Of a stretch of DNA of 64,000 bases, positions 9,098 to 17,270 are shown piece after piece. Position 1 is the stretch's first letter. The number at the start of each line of letters is the position of its first letter. Where the stretch lies: NCBI RefSeq assembly GCF_001279525.1, contig NZ_LGDY01000120.1, positions 1 to 64,000 of the forward strand. The letters are read 5' to 3'. The translations under genes and the position numbers were made by a program. The notes beneath the pieces are model-generated. The model saw only the letters and a list, made by a program, of their open reading frames with translations, was not told the origin of the DNA and ran no database searches. The DNA comes from Nocardia sp. NRRL S-836 (lineage in GTDB: Bacteria; Actinomycetota; Actinomycetes; Mycobacteriales; Pseudonocardiaceae).

Positions 9098-9796
9098 TCA
9101 CCTCACCTGCTCGATCTGCGCGCGCTTGACCACGTTCTCCCCGGACTCCCCGACGAGTGCGAAGGCCGCCCGGTTCAGCACCACACACCCGTTGCCGACC
9201 CCGACGACCCGCACGGTCACCTGCCGGCCGCTGTCCAGGTTCGTCACCCGGACCACCGTCCCGACGGGCAGCTGCGACGAGAACGCCGTCGCCTCCCCGC
9301 CGACGTCCGACAACCCGACCGAGGCGCCGTCGCACACGACCGACCCGACGACGCCGGAAGCCCGCACCCGCGGCAGCGACGACACCATCGGCGCCGGTGC
9401 GTTTCCGACGATCTCCACCCGTGCCCGCCGGAGAACGGTTTCCGCCGCACCGCGCCCGGCGTCGGGTGACCGCAACGCCTCGAACGCCGCGTTGTTCAGC
9501 AAAGCGCACTTCGCCGCCGTCCCGACGACCGGAACGGTGATCGTGCGTCCATTGGCCACATTCGTGACGCGCAACGACGTCCCGGTCGGAAACCGATCGG
9601 ACAACACCCCGGCCGGCCCGCCGATCTCCATGAACTCCAGCGGTTTTCCGGCGCAGACCTCCTTGCCCGCGACCGCCGGCTGCGAGGCGGGTGAACCGGA
9701 TCCGGCCAGCGCCAAGGCCGTACCCCCGGCCGCGGCCACCACCGACATCACCCCGGCGCCCGCGATCCAGCCCTTTGACCAGCGCATGCGCAACAC
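9098..9796 (-). CDS. Exported protein with two tandem RlpA-like double-psi beta-barrels
   Basis: A 232-residue protein. An N-terminal hydrophobic segment (about residues 10-33) is a signal anchor. Two repeats of about 95 residues follow, each with a [FL]P.GT.[LV]RVTN segment, G-R-x-[IV]-T-V-x-V-V-G and a [LV]N.AAF segment: the signature of the RlpA/expansin double-psi barrel. The first is about residues 46-135, the second about 145-232. The DRGP motif with the catalytic Asp of lytic RlpA is absent from both (GTAAKC, GVGNGC), so binding rather than cleavage is likely. The GTG at 9796 was taken as start; ATG at 9787 is possible. Confidence 0.72.
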   Translation of the reverse strand: MLRMRWSKGWIAGAGVMSVVAAAGGTALALAGSGSPASQPAVAGKEVCAGKPLEFMEIGGPAGVLSDRFPTGTSLRVTNVANGRTITVPVVGTAAKCALLNNAAFEALRSPDAGRGAAETVLRRARVEIVGNAPAPMVSSLPRVRASGVVGSVVCDGASVGLSDVGGEATAFSSQLPVGTVVRVTNLDSGRQVTVRVVGVGNGCVVLNRAAFALVGESGENVVKRAQIEQVR

Positions 9797-9839
9797 CCGA
9801 CCCTTCTGTCAGGCCGTACGGCCCGCAGAACGGCGTGGT

Positions 9840-11876
9840 TCAACGGCGCGTGGCCCTCAACAGGGCGGTCGGGTCGCACGCGGCCAGATGATCACGCACG
9901 ACGACGTGGGTGAAGCGGTACTCGCCGTCGACCCGCGTGAGCAGCAGACGGTCCTCGGCGAGGTGCAGCAAAGCATTGCGGCGGAACGACAGCTCACCCA
10001 GTGACAGCGGCCGGGTCAGCCCTTCCGCTGCCCACTCGGCGAGCGCGTCGAACGGCCAGACGTAGTCGCGGGCGGCGACCGGCGTCACCATCAGCCCGAG
10101 GGCGACACCGAGCGCGGAACCCCAGGAGCCCAAGGACGCGATGCCACCCAGCAGACCCACCGCGCCGGCCAACGGCACCGCGGGTTGCACCCACCACGGG
10201 CGCCCGAGCCGCATGCGTTGCTGCTGTGCCGGACGCACCGTGCGCCACACCCGTCCCACCGCCGCCGCGAACACACCGCCCGCCACACCCGCGGAGAAAC
10301 CGAGCCCCATGCCGGTCAGCACCACATGGGGCTCGATCCACACCATGGAGACGCCGGGCGCGGCAGCGATCAGGATCGACCACGGCACGGACGCGTCACC
10401 CGGAACGAAGCCCAGCGCCAAGAAGAACGTCGTCACCACGACGAACACATAGGCCACGAGGTACGGCCACTGGGTTCCGGCCCCACCGAGCCACAGACCC
10501 ACGAAACCGACCAGCAAACCCATGAGGACACCGGCCAGGAAACCCAGCCCGGCGGTGATCAGCCCGTGTGCGCGTCCCGGCGGATGGAACACGTGCGGCA
10601 GCTTGTTCACCCACACCAGCAACAACGACGCCGACACCATGAACACCAACGCAGCCCAGAAACCGAGCTGCAGGCCGGTCATGAACGTCACGGCGCACAT
10701 GCCACCGGCCAACGCGGCGGGCACGGCGCGGATGAACAGCAACCACAACGGGCGGGTGGGCAGCAGTGGGAGCCACGCACGGCGGTGCGGCATGTGCACG
10801 GGCGCACCGAGGTCCGGCCGGCCCAGCCGGGCCAGGAACTTGAGCGCGCGAATCGTGGGGCCCGCCCCGCGCTGGCCGGAGAGCCGTTCCACGACGAACG
10901 AACCGACGAGGTCCGTGCCGATCGTGTCGACCTGCTTGTCGAGGTGCGTCAACGCCAGGAGGTTCAACGCCAGCGGTGAGGTGAGCTGCTCCCAGACCGC
11001 CGGTGTCAGCGCTGCCTCCAGCCCGTCGAGCCGGGGGCTGACCGACGCGATGTACTCCAGCACCTCGCCCCGCGACAACGGTTCGACGTGAGCGGACGGC
11101 AGGTTCTCGATCGGCCCGGTTGAGCACACGACGGACGCGAACGGCGCCAGCTCGGACTCGCAGTGCTCCCGGTCGACGCGCGGCACCTCGTCGAGCCCGT
11201 CGATCAGCACGGCCACCCGGCCCCGGCGCAGCCAGATCGTGCCCGCCGACCGGCTGATCCCGTAACGGCGGTTCATCTCCCGCAGCAGCCACGCGGTGAA
11301 CTCCGTCGGCTTTCGCGAGCCGTACGCCCGCCACGTCGCCAGGTCGACTACGACCGGGATCGGCGCGTCGGGGTCGTTGCGCGCCCGCTCCACCAGCGTC
11401 AGACAGAGCTCACGCAGCAACGTCGAGCGTCCGCTGCCGATCGGGCCGATCAACACCATCGTGTGACCGAGCCGGTCGTACACGGCCTCCAGGTCGGTGG
11501 AGGAAATCTCGTCGCCGTCGGCCCGGACGGACAGCTTCGGCTGGCGCAGCACGCCGAGCTTGATCTGGGTCTGCGCGGCCAGCGACGACGCGAGCAGCGC
11601 TTTCACCCGTGCCTCGACCCGGCTCAACGCGGCCGACCGGTTCGAGGTCTCGTGACCGCGGACGCGTTCCCAGAACGCCAGAGCCACGGCGACCAGCACG
11701 ATCGCGCCCACCGCCGGCCACAGCCAGCGCCCGAACTCGCCGAGGAACTCCGGCGCGGTCCCGCCGGTGCTCACGCTGATCGCCGCCGGGAGCAACAAGA
11801 GCACGGTGACCAGGCACAAGCCGACCAACGCGGTGAGCCGCGCGGCTCTCGTCACCCCGCTCGGATCCACCTTCAC
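9840..11876 (-). CDS. Membrane-anchored NACHT-domain NTPase
   Basis: A 678-residue protein: two N-terminal membrane helices (about 10-35 and 50-70), a NACHT/STAND NTPase domain (about 135-330), then eight to ten membrane helices (about 375-610) and a short cytosolic tail. Walker A is GPIGSGRST (144-152), with Arg150 where Lys is usual; Walker B is VLIDGLDEVP (223-232), the NACHT form with the GLDE motif. Bacterial NACHT proteins act as switches, some in phage defence. No leucine-rich or TPR sensor is present; the membrane part may be sensor or effector. It lies 44 nt upstream of the two-barrel protein on the same strand, so the two may be co-transcribed. Confidence 0.8.
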   Translation of the reverse strand: MKVDPSGVTRAARLTALVGLCLVTVLLLLPAAISVSTGGTAPEFLGEFGRWLWPAVGAIVLVAVALAFWERVRGHETSNRSAALSRVEARVKALLASSLAAQTQIKLGVLRQPKLSVRADGDEISSTDLEAVYDRLGHTMVLIGPIGSGRSTLLRELCLTLVERARNDPDAPIPVVVDLATWRAYGSRKPTEFTAWLLREMNRRYGISRSAGTIWLRRGRVAVLIDGLDEVPRVDREHCESELAPFASVVCSTGPIENLPSAHVEPLSRGEVLEYIASVSPRLDGLEAALTPAVWEQLTSPLALNLLALTHLDKQVDTIGTDLVGSFVVERLSGQRGAGPTIRALKFLARLGRPDLGAPVHMPHRRAWLPLLPTRPLWLLFIRAVPAALAGGMCAVTFMTGLQLGFWAALVFMVSASLLLVWVNKLPHVFHPPGRAHGLITAGLGFLAGVLMGLLVGFVGLWLGGAGTQWPYLVAYVFVVVTTFFLALGFVPGDASVPWSILIAAAPGVSMVWIEPHVVLTGMGLGFSAGVAGGVFAAAVGRVWRTVRPAQQQRMRLGRPWWVQPAVPLAGAVGLLGGIASLGSWGSALGVALGLMVTPVAARDYVWPFDALAEWAAEGLTRPLSLGELSFRRNALLHLAEDRLLLTRVDGEYRFTHVVVRDHLAACDPTALLRATRR

Positions 11877-12121
11877 CTCCGCGATCCAGGCGAACGACGG
11901 TAACCGGGCCGCCGGGATCGCGGAAGTGACTCACTCGCGTGGGGCGGGACCGGCGCGTCCGCAGGTGCCCCGGCGGTGATCGTTGCGCCGGCCTGTGAAC
12001 ACCGGTGGTCCATTCCGGCGTAACCCACACCCGACCCATCGGCACGGGCAGCCCCAGACGCCCACTCCGCGTGGGTGTGGCGGGTGCGAGATTCCGTCTT
12101 GGTGGTGGTCTGCACGGCAAC

Positions 12122-12152
12122 GGGCGGCGCACCCGTCGTGGGTGCGCCGCCC
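12122..12152 (-). terminator. Terminator of the antitoxin-like gene
   Basis: Perfect 13-bp stem gggcggcgcaccc / gggtgcgccgccc with a 5-nt loop, starting about 20 nt past the stop codon at 12173. Confidence 0.8.
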
Positions 12153-12172
12153 GCCGGAAGATCACTCGAAGA

Positions 12173-12361
12173 TCACTGCTGGTCCCCGAACTTCCGGAGA
12201 CCCTCCTTGAGCTTGTCCTCGCCCTGGTCGATGTGCTCGCTGTGCTTGCCGCCGGTCTTCTCGTCGGCGAACTGCCCGGCGCGCTCCACGCCCTGGTCGA
12301 CCTTGTCACCGTGCTGACCGATGAGGTCCTTGGCCTTGTCCTTCATCTCTTCGAAGCCCAT
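12173..12361 (-). CDS. Small charged MT0933/Rv0909-like antitoxin-family protein
   Basis: A 62-residue protein rich in Lys, Asp and Gly, resembling the PF14013 (MT0933_antitox) family: MGFEEMKDKAKDLIGQHGDK at the N-terminus, then ADEKTGG. In Mycobacterium tuberculosis Rv0909 pairs with the toxin Rv0910, but no toxin gene is next to it here. The family also resembles small CsbD-like stress proteins, so a toxin-antitoxin role is not established. It has its own terminator and an unusually strong ribosome-binding site. Confidence 0.75.
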   Translation of the reverse strand: MGFEEMKDKAKDLIGQHGDKVDQGVERAGQFADEKTGGKHSEHIDQGEDKLKEGLRKFGDQQ

Positions 12362-12367
12362 GACTGC

Positions 12368-12378
12368 ATCACCTCCCT
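12368..12378 (-). promoter_or_regulatory. Very strong ribosome-binding site of the antitoxin-like gene
   Basis: On the minus strand the bases read AGGGAGGTGAT, near-complete complementarity to the 16S rRNA tail, 6 nt before the ATG at 12361. Most genes in this window have weak sites or none. Confidence 0.7.
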
Positions 12379-12546
12379 ATGGAGTTCCGGATACCCGGTC
12401 TGGCATCCGGCACACTCACTGGATGGAGTGAAGTGCCGCTCACCGAGCTCGATCCGCTCGACGGGCAGCGCCCTACGCCTGCGGTTCGCCCGGCAGTGAT
12501 TCGTTAAACCTTGCCGGGGCACCACCGGCTCCACTAGGAAACGCAC

Positions 12547-13242
12547 ATGAGGCGAATCGCAGCTGGGCTGGCAGTGGCGGCGCTTGCCGTCGTCTTCACC
12601 ACGACGGGCACCGCGACCGCGCAGGAAGACCTGGTCAGGCCCGACTGCGGCTACACCGCGACGCCGGAGGAACCTGCCGCTCGTCCGGTGTCCATCCCGC
12701 ACAACCCCTGGTTCATCAAGGGCAAGGTGCTGGTCAAGGTCAAGACCAACCAGGGCGACATCCCGCTCCTGCTCGACCGCGCCAAGGCGCCGTGCACCAC
12801 GCACAGCTTCATCCACCTCGCGCTCCGCGGCTTCTACAACAACACCGAGTGCCACCGCCTCACCGCGTACCCGACGCTGAAGGTGCTGCAGTGCGGTGAC
12901 CCGACCGCCACCGGTGAGGGCGGCCCCGGCTACAGGTACAAGGACGAGCTGCCGACCGACCTGCAGCCCGCTCCGAACGACCCGACCGGCCAGCGCCGCA
13001 TCTACCCGCGCGGCACGCTCGCGATGGCCAACGCCGGGCCGGACACCAACGGCTCGCAGTTCTTCCTCGTGCAGTCCGACTCGGTCCTGCGGCCGAACTA
13101 CTCGGTGTTCGGCCAGATCCTGCCCGAGGGCCTGAAGACGCTCGACAAGATCGCGGCGGGCGGCATCGCGGGGGAGAACCCGCTGGACGGCAGCCCCAAC
13201 GTCAAGTCGGTGCTCAGGTGGGTGCTCCCGCTCGGCGTCTGA
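12547..13242 (+). CDS. Secreted cyclophilin-type peptidyl-prolyl isomerase
   Basis: A 231-residue protein with a signal peptide (about 1-25, ending TATAQ). The cyclophilin domain starts near residue 58 with VKVKTNQGDIPLLLDRAKAP, followed by THSFIHLALRGFYNNTECHR (usual active-site Arg replaced in part) and the conserved GTLAMANAGPDTNGSQFFL core. It probably helps folding of exported proteins outside the membrane. Its stop is 4 nt from the stop of the convergent TetR gene. Confidence 0.9.
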   Translation: MRRIAAGLAVAALAVVFTTTGTATAQEDLVRPDCGYTATPEEPAARPVSIPHNPWFIKGKVLVKVKTNQGDIPLLLDRAKAPCTTHSFIHLALRGFYNNTECHRLTAYPTLKVLQCGDPTATGEGGPGYRYKDELPTDLQPAPNDPTGQRRIYPRGTLAMANAGPDTNGSQFFLVQSDSVLRPNYSVFGQILPEGLKTLDKIAAGGIAGENPLDGSPNVKSVLRWVLPLGV

Positions 13243-13246
13243 CCCG

Positions 13247-13846
13247 TCAGCACCCCGACCGGGCCCAGCCCGACAGCGCACCGTAGAACGCGTCCGAGAG
13301 CCGCCGGACCACCTGCTCGTCAGACAACCCGGCGGTTCTCGTGAGATCGAGGATCTCGCGCGGGTCGAACAACGCGTTGTGCAGGAACCGTCCCACCGGC
13401 AGCAGCGGGTCGGGCAACTCCAGCTCGATCAGCACCCCGCGCAACGCCCGGTCCCACGCCCGGCAGCACAGCGCGGCCGTCACGTCGGACGAGCGCAGCC
13501 GTTCCAGGAACCCGCGCTGGGACCAGAACCGCACTATCACCGGGCCGTGCTCGCCCTGCAGCTTCACCCACTGCGCCACCTGGTGCTCGAACAGCGCTTT
13601 GCCGGTTTTGCGCGACTCTTCGCCGTGCTCGACCAACGACGCCATGACGTCCTCGTGGTAGGCGACGACAAGCGCCTCCACGGACGGGAAGTGCCGGTAC
13701 GCCGTCGCCTGTGAAAGAGCCGCCGCACGCGCGATGGACTGCATCGTCGCCGTGGCCGGTTCGTCTCGCAGGACGTGCGTCGCCGCGTCCAGCAATCGTC
13801 TGCGGTTGCGGCGCGCGTCGCTGCGGCCGCTCGTGTCCTCTGGCAG
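13247..13846 (-). CDS. TetR-family transcriptional regulator, last gene of the glutaryl-CoA operon
   Basis: About 199 residues with an N-terminal helix-turn-helix (IARAAALSQATAYRHFPSVE). The frame has no ATG or GTG upstream of the helix-turn-helix. A TTG at 13795 would cut off the basic RRNRRRLLDAA lead-in; a CTG at 13846 is preceded by GGGGAGGA four bases away and keeps it, so CTG is my choice though such starts are rare. It follows the glutaryl-CoA dehydrogenase by 57 nt on the same strand and probably controls that operon. Confidence 0.75.
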   Translation of the reverse strand: MPEDTSGRSDARRNRRRLLDAATHVLRDEPATATMQSIARAAALSQATAYRHFPSVEALVVAYHEDVMASLVEHGEESRKTGKALFEHQVAQWVKLQGEHGPVIVRFWSQRGFLERLRSSDVTAALCCRAWDRALRGVLIELELPDPLLPVGRFLHNALFDPREILDLTRTAGLSDEQVVRRLSDAFYGALSGWARSGC

Positions 13847-13903
13847 GACGTCCTCCCCAATGAACGCCGTTTGACGAACTGCCAGTGCAGGATAGGGCGA
13901 AGA

Positions 13904-15064
13904 TCAGCGGAATGCGGCGATTCCGGTCAACGCGTGGCCGATGGAGAGCAAATGGATGTCGGAGGTCCCTTCGTAGGTCAGCACGGACTCCAGGTTGTTC
14001 GCGTGCCGCAGCGGCGAGTACTCCAGTGAGATGCCGTTCGCGCCGAGCACGGTCCGGCTCTCCCGCGCGATCGCGATGGCCGCCTCGACGTTGTTGAGCT
14101 TGCCGACGCTGATCTGCTCCGGCTTGAGCCGGCCCTCGTCCTTCAACCGTGCGAGGTGCAACGCCAGCAACATCGCGTTGTTCACCTGGACCGACATCGT
14201 CGCGAGCTTGCGCTGGGTCAGCTGGAACGCCGCGATCGGCTGGTCGAACTGGACGCGGGTGACGGCGTAGTCCAGCGCCGTCCGCACGCAGTCCCTGGCC
14301 GCACCGACCGCCCCGAACACGATCCCGAACCGGGCCTCGTTCAGGCACGACAGCGGCGCGCCCAGCGACGTCGCACCCGGCAGCCGGGCGCTGTCCGGCA
14401 GCCGCACGTCGTCGAGGACCAGTTCGGACGTGACCGAGGCCCGCATCGACAGCTTGTGCTTGATGTCCCGCGTCGAGAACCCGCGCGTGCCCCGCGGCAC
14501 GAGGAACCCGCGGATCCCCTCGTCGGTCTGCGCCCACACGGTCGCCACGTCGGCCAGCCCGCCGTTGGTGATCCACATCTTGGTGCCGTTGAGCACCCAG
14601 TCCGAGCCGTCCCGCACGGCCCGCGTCCGCATGCCCTTCGGGTCCGAGCCGTGGTCGGGCTCGGTGAGTCCGAAGCAGCCGATCGCCTCGCCCGCCGCGA
14701 GCTTCGGCAGCCACTCCTGCTTCTGCTCCTCCGACCCGTACCTCCAGATCGAGAACATCGACAGCGAGCCCTGCACCGACACGAAGCTGCGGATGCCGCT
14801 GTCCACGGCCTCCAGCTCCAGGCACGCGAGCCCGTAGGCCAGCGCCGACGTGCCGGCACACCCGTACCCCCGCAGGTGCATGCCCAGCACGCCGAGCTTG
14901 CCCAGCTCCCCGGCGAGCTCGCGCGGGAGGACGCCCTCCTCGAACCAGTCCGCGACGTGCGGCCGGACGTGGTCGGCCAGGAACGCCGCGACGGTGGCCT
15001 GGATGGCGCGCTCCTCGTCGCTCAGCAACGACGGGATGTCCAGCAACTGCAACGGGTCCTGCAC
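13904..15064 (-). CDS. gcdH: Glutaryl-CoA dehydrogenase
   Basis: A 386-residue acyl-CoA dehydrogenase. The FAD and substrate segments GLTEPDHGSDPKGM and KMWITNG are present, and the catalytic base is Glu365 in YEGTSDIH, the position used by glutaryl-CoA dehydrogenase. The GSDP segment is also typical of that enzyme, which makes crotonyl-CoA and CO2 from glutaryl-CoA. The GTG start is one base past the stop of the CoA-transferase gene, which fits a pair: glutarate activated, then decarboxylated. Confidence 0.9.
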   Translation of the reverse strand: MQDPLQLLDIPSLLSDEERAIQATVAAFLADHVRPHVADWFEEGVLPRELAGELGKLGVLGMHLRGYGCAGTSALAYGLACLELEAVDSGIRSFVSVQGSLSMFSIWRYGSEEQKQEWLPKLAAGEAIGCFGLTEPDHGSDPKGMRTRAVRDGSDWVLNGTKMWITNGGLADVATVWAQTDEGIRGFLVPRGTRGFSTRDIKHKLSMRASVTSELVLDDVRLPDSARLPGATSLGAPLSCLNEARFGIVFGAVGAARDCVRTALDYAVTRVQFDQPIAAFQLTQRKLATMSVQVNNAMLLALHLARLKDEGRLKPEQISVGKLNNVEAAIAIARESRTVLGANGISLEYSPLRHANNLESVLTYEGTSDIHLLSIGHALTGIAAFR

Positions 15065-15065
15065 T

Positions 15066-16145
15066 TCACTGCTCCAGCTTCGGCGGGCGCAGCCGGTAGC
15101 TGACCGGCGTGCGCGACAGGCGGATGGGGTTGGCGACGAGCGTCATGCCGTCGATCGTCGTGGTCGGACCGAGGCCCAGCGACTCGGCCAGTGCGAACGC
15201 GTGCGCGACGTCGTTGACCGGCCCGCACGGAACACCCAGCGGTGTCAGGGTCTCGAACCAGTGCTGCGCCGGGTACGCCCGAAGCCGTTGCGCGAGCACG
15301 TCGAACAACGCGTCCACGTGCTCCACCCGGTCCGGGTTCGTCACGAACCGCGGATCGGTCGCCAGCTCCGGCACGTCCAGCACCGAGCACAGCCGGCGGA
15401 ACTGCCGGTCGTTGCCCACGGCGAGCACGATCGGCTGGTCGGCCGTCGGGAACACCTCGTACGGCGCGATCGACGGGTGCCGGTTGCCCAGCGGCTCCGG
15501 GACCACACCGGCCAGCGTGAAGCCCGCGCTCTGGTTGACCATGCTGGACAGCAGCACCGACAGCAGGTCGAGCTCGACCAGCTGTCCCAGCCCGGTCTTC
15601 TCGCGGTGCCGCAGCGCCGCCAGCACACCCACGCAGGCGTGCAGCCCGGTCAGGACGTCGACCAGCGCCACGCCGGTCTTCACCGGCGCGCCGTCACCGG
15701 TCACGCTCATCAACCCGCCGACGGCCTGCACCAGCAGGTCGTAGCCGGGCAGGTCGGCACCCTTGCCGGAGCCGAACCCGGAGATCGAGCAGTACACGAG
15801 GTCGTCGCGGCCCAGCGACCCGTAGTCCAGCCCGAACTTCCTCATCGTGCCGGGCTTGAAGTTCTCCACCACGACGTCGGCACGCGCGATCAGCTCGCGC
15901 GCCTGCTCCCGGCCCGCCTCGGTGCGCAGGTCGATCTGCACGGACGTCTTGTTCCGGTTGACGGACAAGAAGTACGTGGCCTCGTCCCCGTGGTGCGGAG
16001 GACCCCACGTCCGGGTCACGTCACCACGGCCGGGCTGCTCGACCTTGACCACCTCGGCGCCCAGGTCGCCGAGCACCATGGTCGCGTAGGGTGCGGCCAG
16101 CACCCTGCTGAAGTCGGCGATCACCACCCCTTCGAGCGAGCTCAT
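15066..16145 (-). CDS. Class III (CaiB/BaiF) CoA-transferase, probably glutarate-specific
   Basis: A 359-residue family III CoA-transferase starting MSSLEGVVIADFSRVLAAPY. The catalytic Asp is probably within SVTGDGAPVKTGVALVDVLTG or the NRNKTSVQIDLR region. It lies directly before the glutaryl-CoA dehydrogenase gene, as in succinyl-CoA:glutarate CoA-transferase (SUGCT) systems, so transfer of CoA to glutarate is the likely reaction. Its ATG overlaps the upstream dehydrogenase stop (ATGA). Confidence 0.85.
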   Translation of the reverse strand: MSSLEGVVIADFSRVLAAPYATMVLGDLGAEVVKVEQPGRGDVTRTWGPPHHGDEATYFLSVNRNKTSVQIDLRTEAGREQARELIARADVVVENFKPGTMRKFGLDYGSLGRDDLVYCSISGFGSGKGADLPGYDLLVQAVGGLMSVTGDGAPVKTGVALVDVLTGLHACVGVLAALRHREKTGLGQLVELDLLSVLLSSMVNQSAGFTLAGVVPEPLGNRHPSIAPYEVFPTADQPIVLAVGNDRQFRRLCSVLDVPELATDPRFVTNPDRVEHVDALFDVLAQRLRAYPAQHWFETLTPLGVPCGPVNDVAHAFALAESLGLGPTTTIDGMTLVANPIRLSRTPVSYRLRPPKLEQ

Positions 16146-17263
16146 GCGACCCGCCCCCGCAGCTTCATCGCCGCGAGCACGCGTTGCTGTGCGATTTCTC
16201 TTGCCGCCACATGTGTTGTCGTGCCGCGGTTGCGTGCTTCGGTCAGCACGTTCGCCGCGTTCGCGCGCAGCTTCGCCGACACCGTCTCCAGCACCGTCGC
16301 GGGGTTCACCGGGAACGCCGAGTACCGCGCGTCCATCCCGAACGCCGCCGCGACCACACCTCCGGCGTTCGCGATGAAGTCCGGTACCACCGTGATCCCG
16401 CGCGCGGCCAGAACTTCCTGCGCCGCAACGGAAGTGGGCAGGTTCGCCCCCTCGACCACCAGTGCGGTGTCAAGCTCCCGTGCGAGATCGGCGTCGATGA
16501 CGTCCTGCACCGCCGCCGGCACCAGTACGTCGCACGGCACCCTCAACTCGGTGCCGAGCGCCCGCACGGCGCCGTACTCCGCGACCGCGAGGTCGCCGTA
16601 CTCCGCGCGCAGCCGCAACAACCGTGTGACATCAAGGCCATCGGTGTCCACCACCGCGCCGTGAACCGACGAGACGGCGACAACGGTCGCGCCCAGTTCG
16701 GCGAACCGCTTCGCTGCCGCTGCACCCACCGCGCCGAAGCCCTGGATCGCGACCCTCTTGCCGCGCAGGGACATCAGCTCGTCCGCCACCTCGGCCACAC
16801 CGAACCCGGTGACGCCCAGCTCGTCGTACGGCAGGCCGCCGAGTTGAGCCGGTGCGCCCATCATAGCGCCGCGGTCCGACAGTTCGTCCTGGACGATCGC
16901 CGCGTCCCGCTCGGTGAGCCCCATGTCGAGCCCCAGCACGTACTCGCGCGGCACCTCGTTCGACAGCTTGCGCGCGAACGCCCGCAGCGCCGCTTCCTTG
17001 CTGGGGGAGGCCGGGTCGAACCGGATTCCCGCCTTGGCTCCGCCGAAGAAGAGGTCGACACCGGCCCACTTCCAGGTCATGACCCGTGCCAGCCGCGCGA
17101 TCTCCCCGACCGTCACGCCGGGGCTCATCCGCGTGCCGCCCTTGCCCATGCCGCGCGCGGTGTTGTCGATGACCAGCACGCCTTTCATGCCGGTGCGCCG
17201 GTCCGACACCGCGACGACCTTCTCGGGTCCCCACTCGTCCATGAGCTGGAGTACGTCCATCAC
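16142..17263 (-). CDS. Glu/Leu/Phe/Val-type amino acid dehydrogenase
   Basis: A 373-residue NAD(P)-dependent amino acid dehydrogenase. It has the lysine-containing active site GGAKAGI (Lys77) and a Rossmann motif GFGAVGAAAA (from about 175). Glutamate, leucine or valine may be the substrate; in this operon oxidative deamination of 2-aminoadipate, or recycling of the amino group, is possible. Starts are GTG at 17263 followed at once by ATG; a GAGGGAAG site lies just upstream, 7 nt after the oxidase stop. Confidence 0.85.
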   Translation of the reverse strand: MMDVLQLMDEWGPEKVVAVSDRRTGMKGVLVIDNTARGMGKGGTRMSPGVTVGEIARLARVMTWKWAGVDLFFGGAKAGIRFDPASPSKEAALRAFARKLSNEVPREYVLGLDMGLTERDAAIVQDELSDRGAMMGAPAQLGGLPYDELGVTGFGVAEVADELMSLRGKRVAIQGFGAVGAAAAKRFAELGATVVAVSSVHGAVVDTDGLDVTRLLRLRAEYGDLAVAEYGAVRALGTELRVPCDVLVPAAVQDVIDADLARELDTALVVEGANLPTSVAAQEVLAARGITVVPDFIANAGGVVAAAFGMDARYSAFPVNPATVLETVSAKLRANAANVLTEARNRGTTTHVAAREIAQQRVLAAMKLRGRVA

Positions 17264-17270
17264 ACTTCCC

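Noticed and set aside
12173..12361. A complete toxin-antitoxin pair
   Set aside because: Only the antitoxin-like half is present; neighbouring genes are a NACHT protein and a cyclophilin, not an Rv0910-like toxin.
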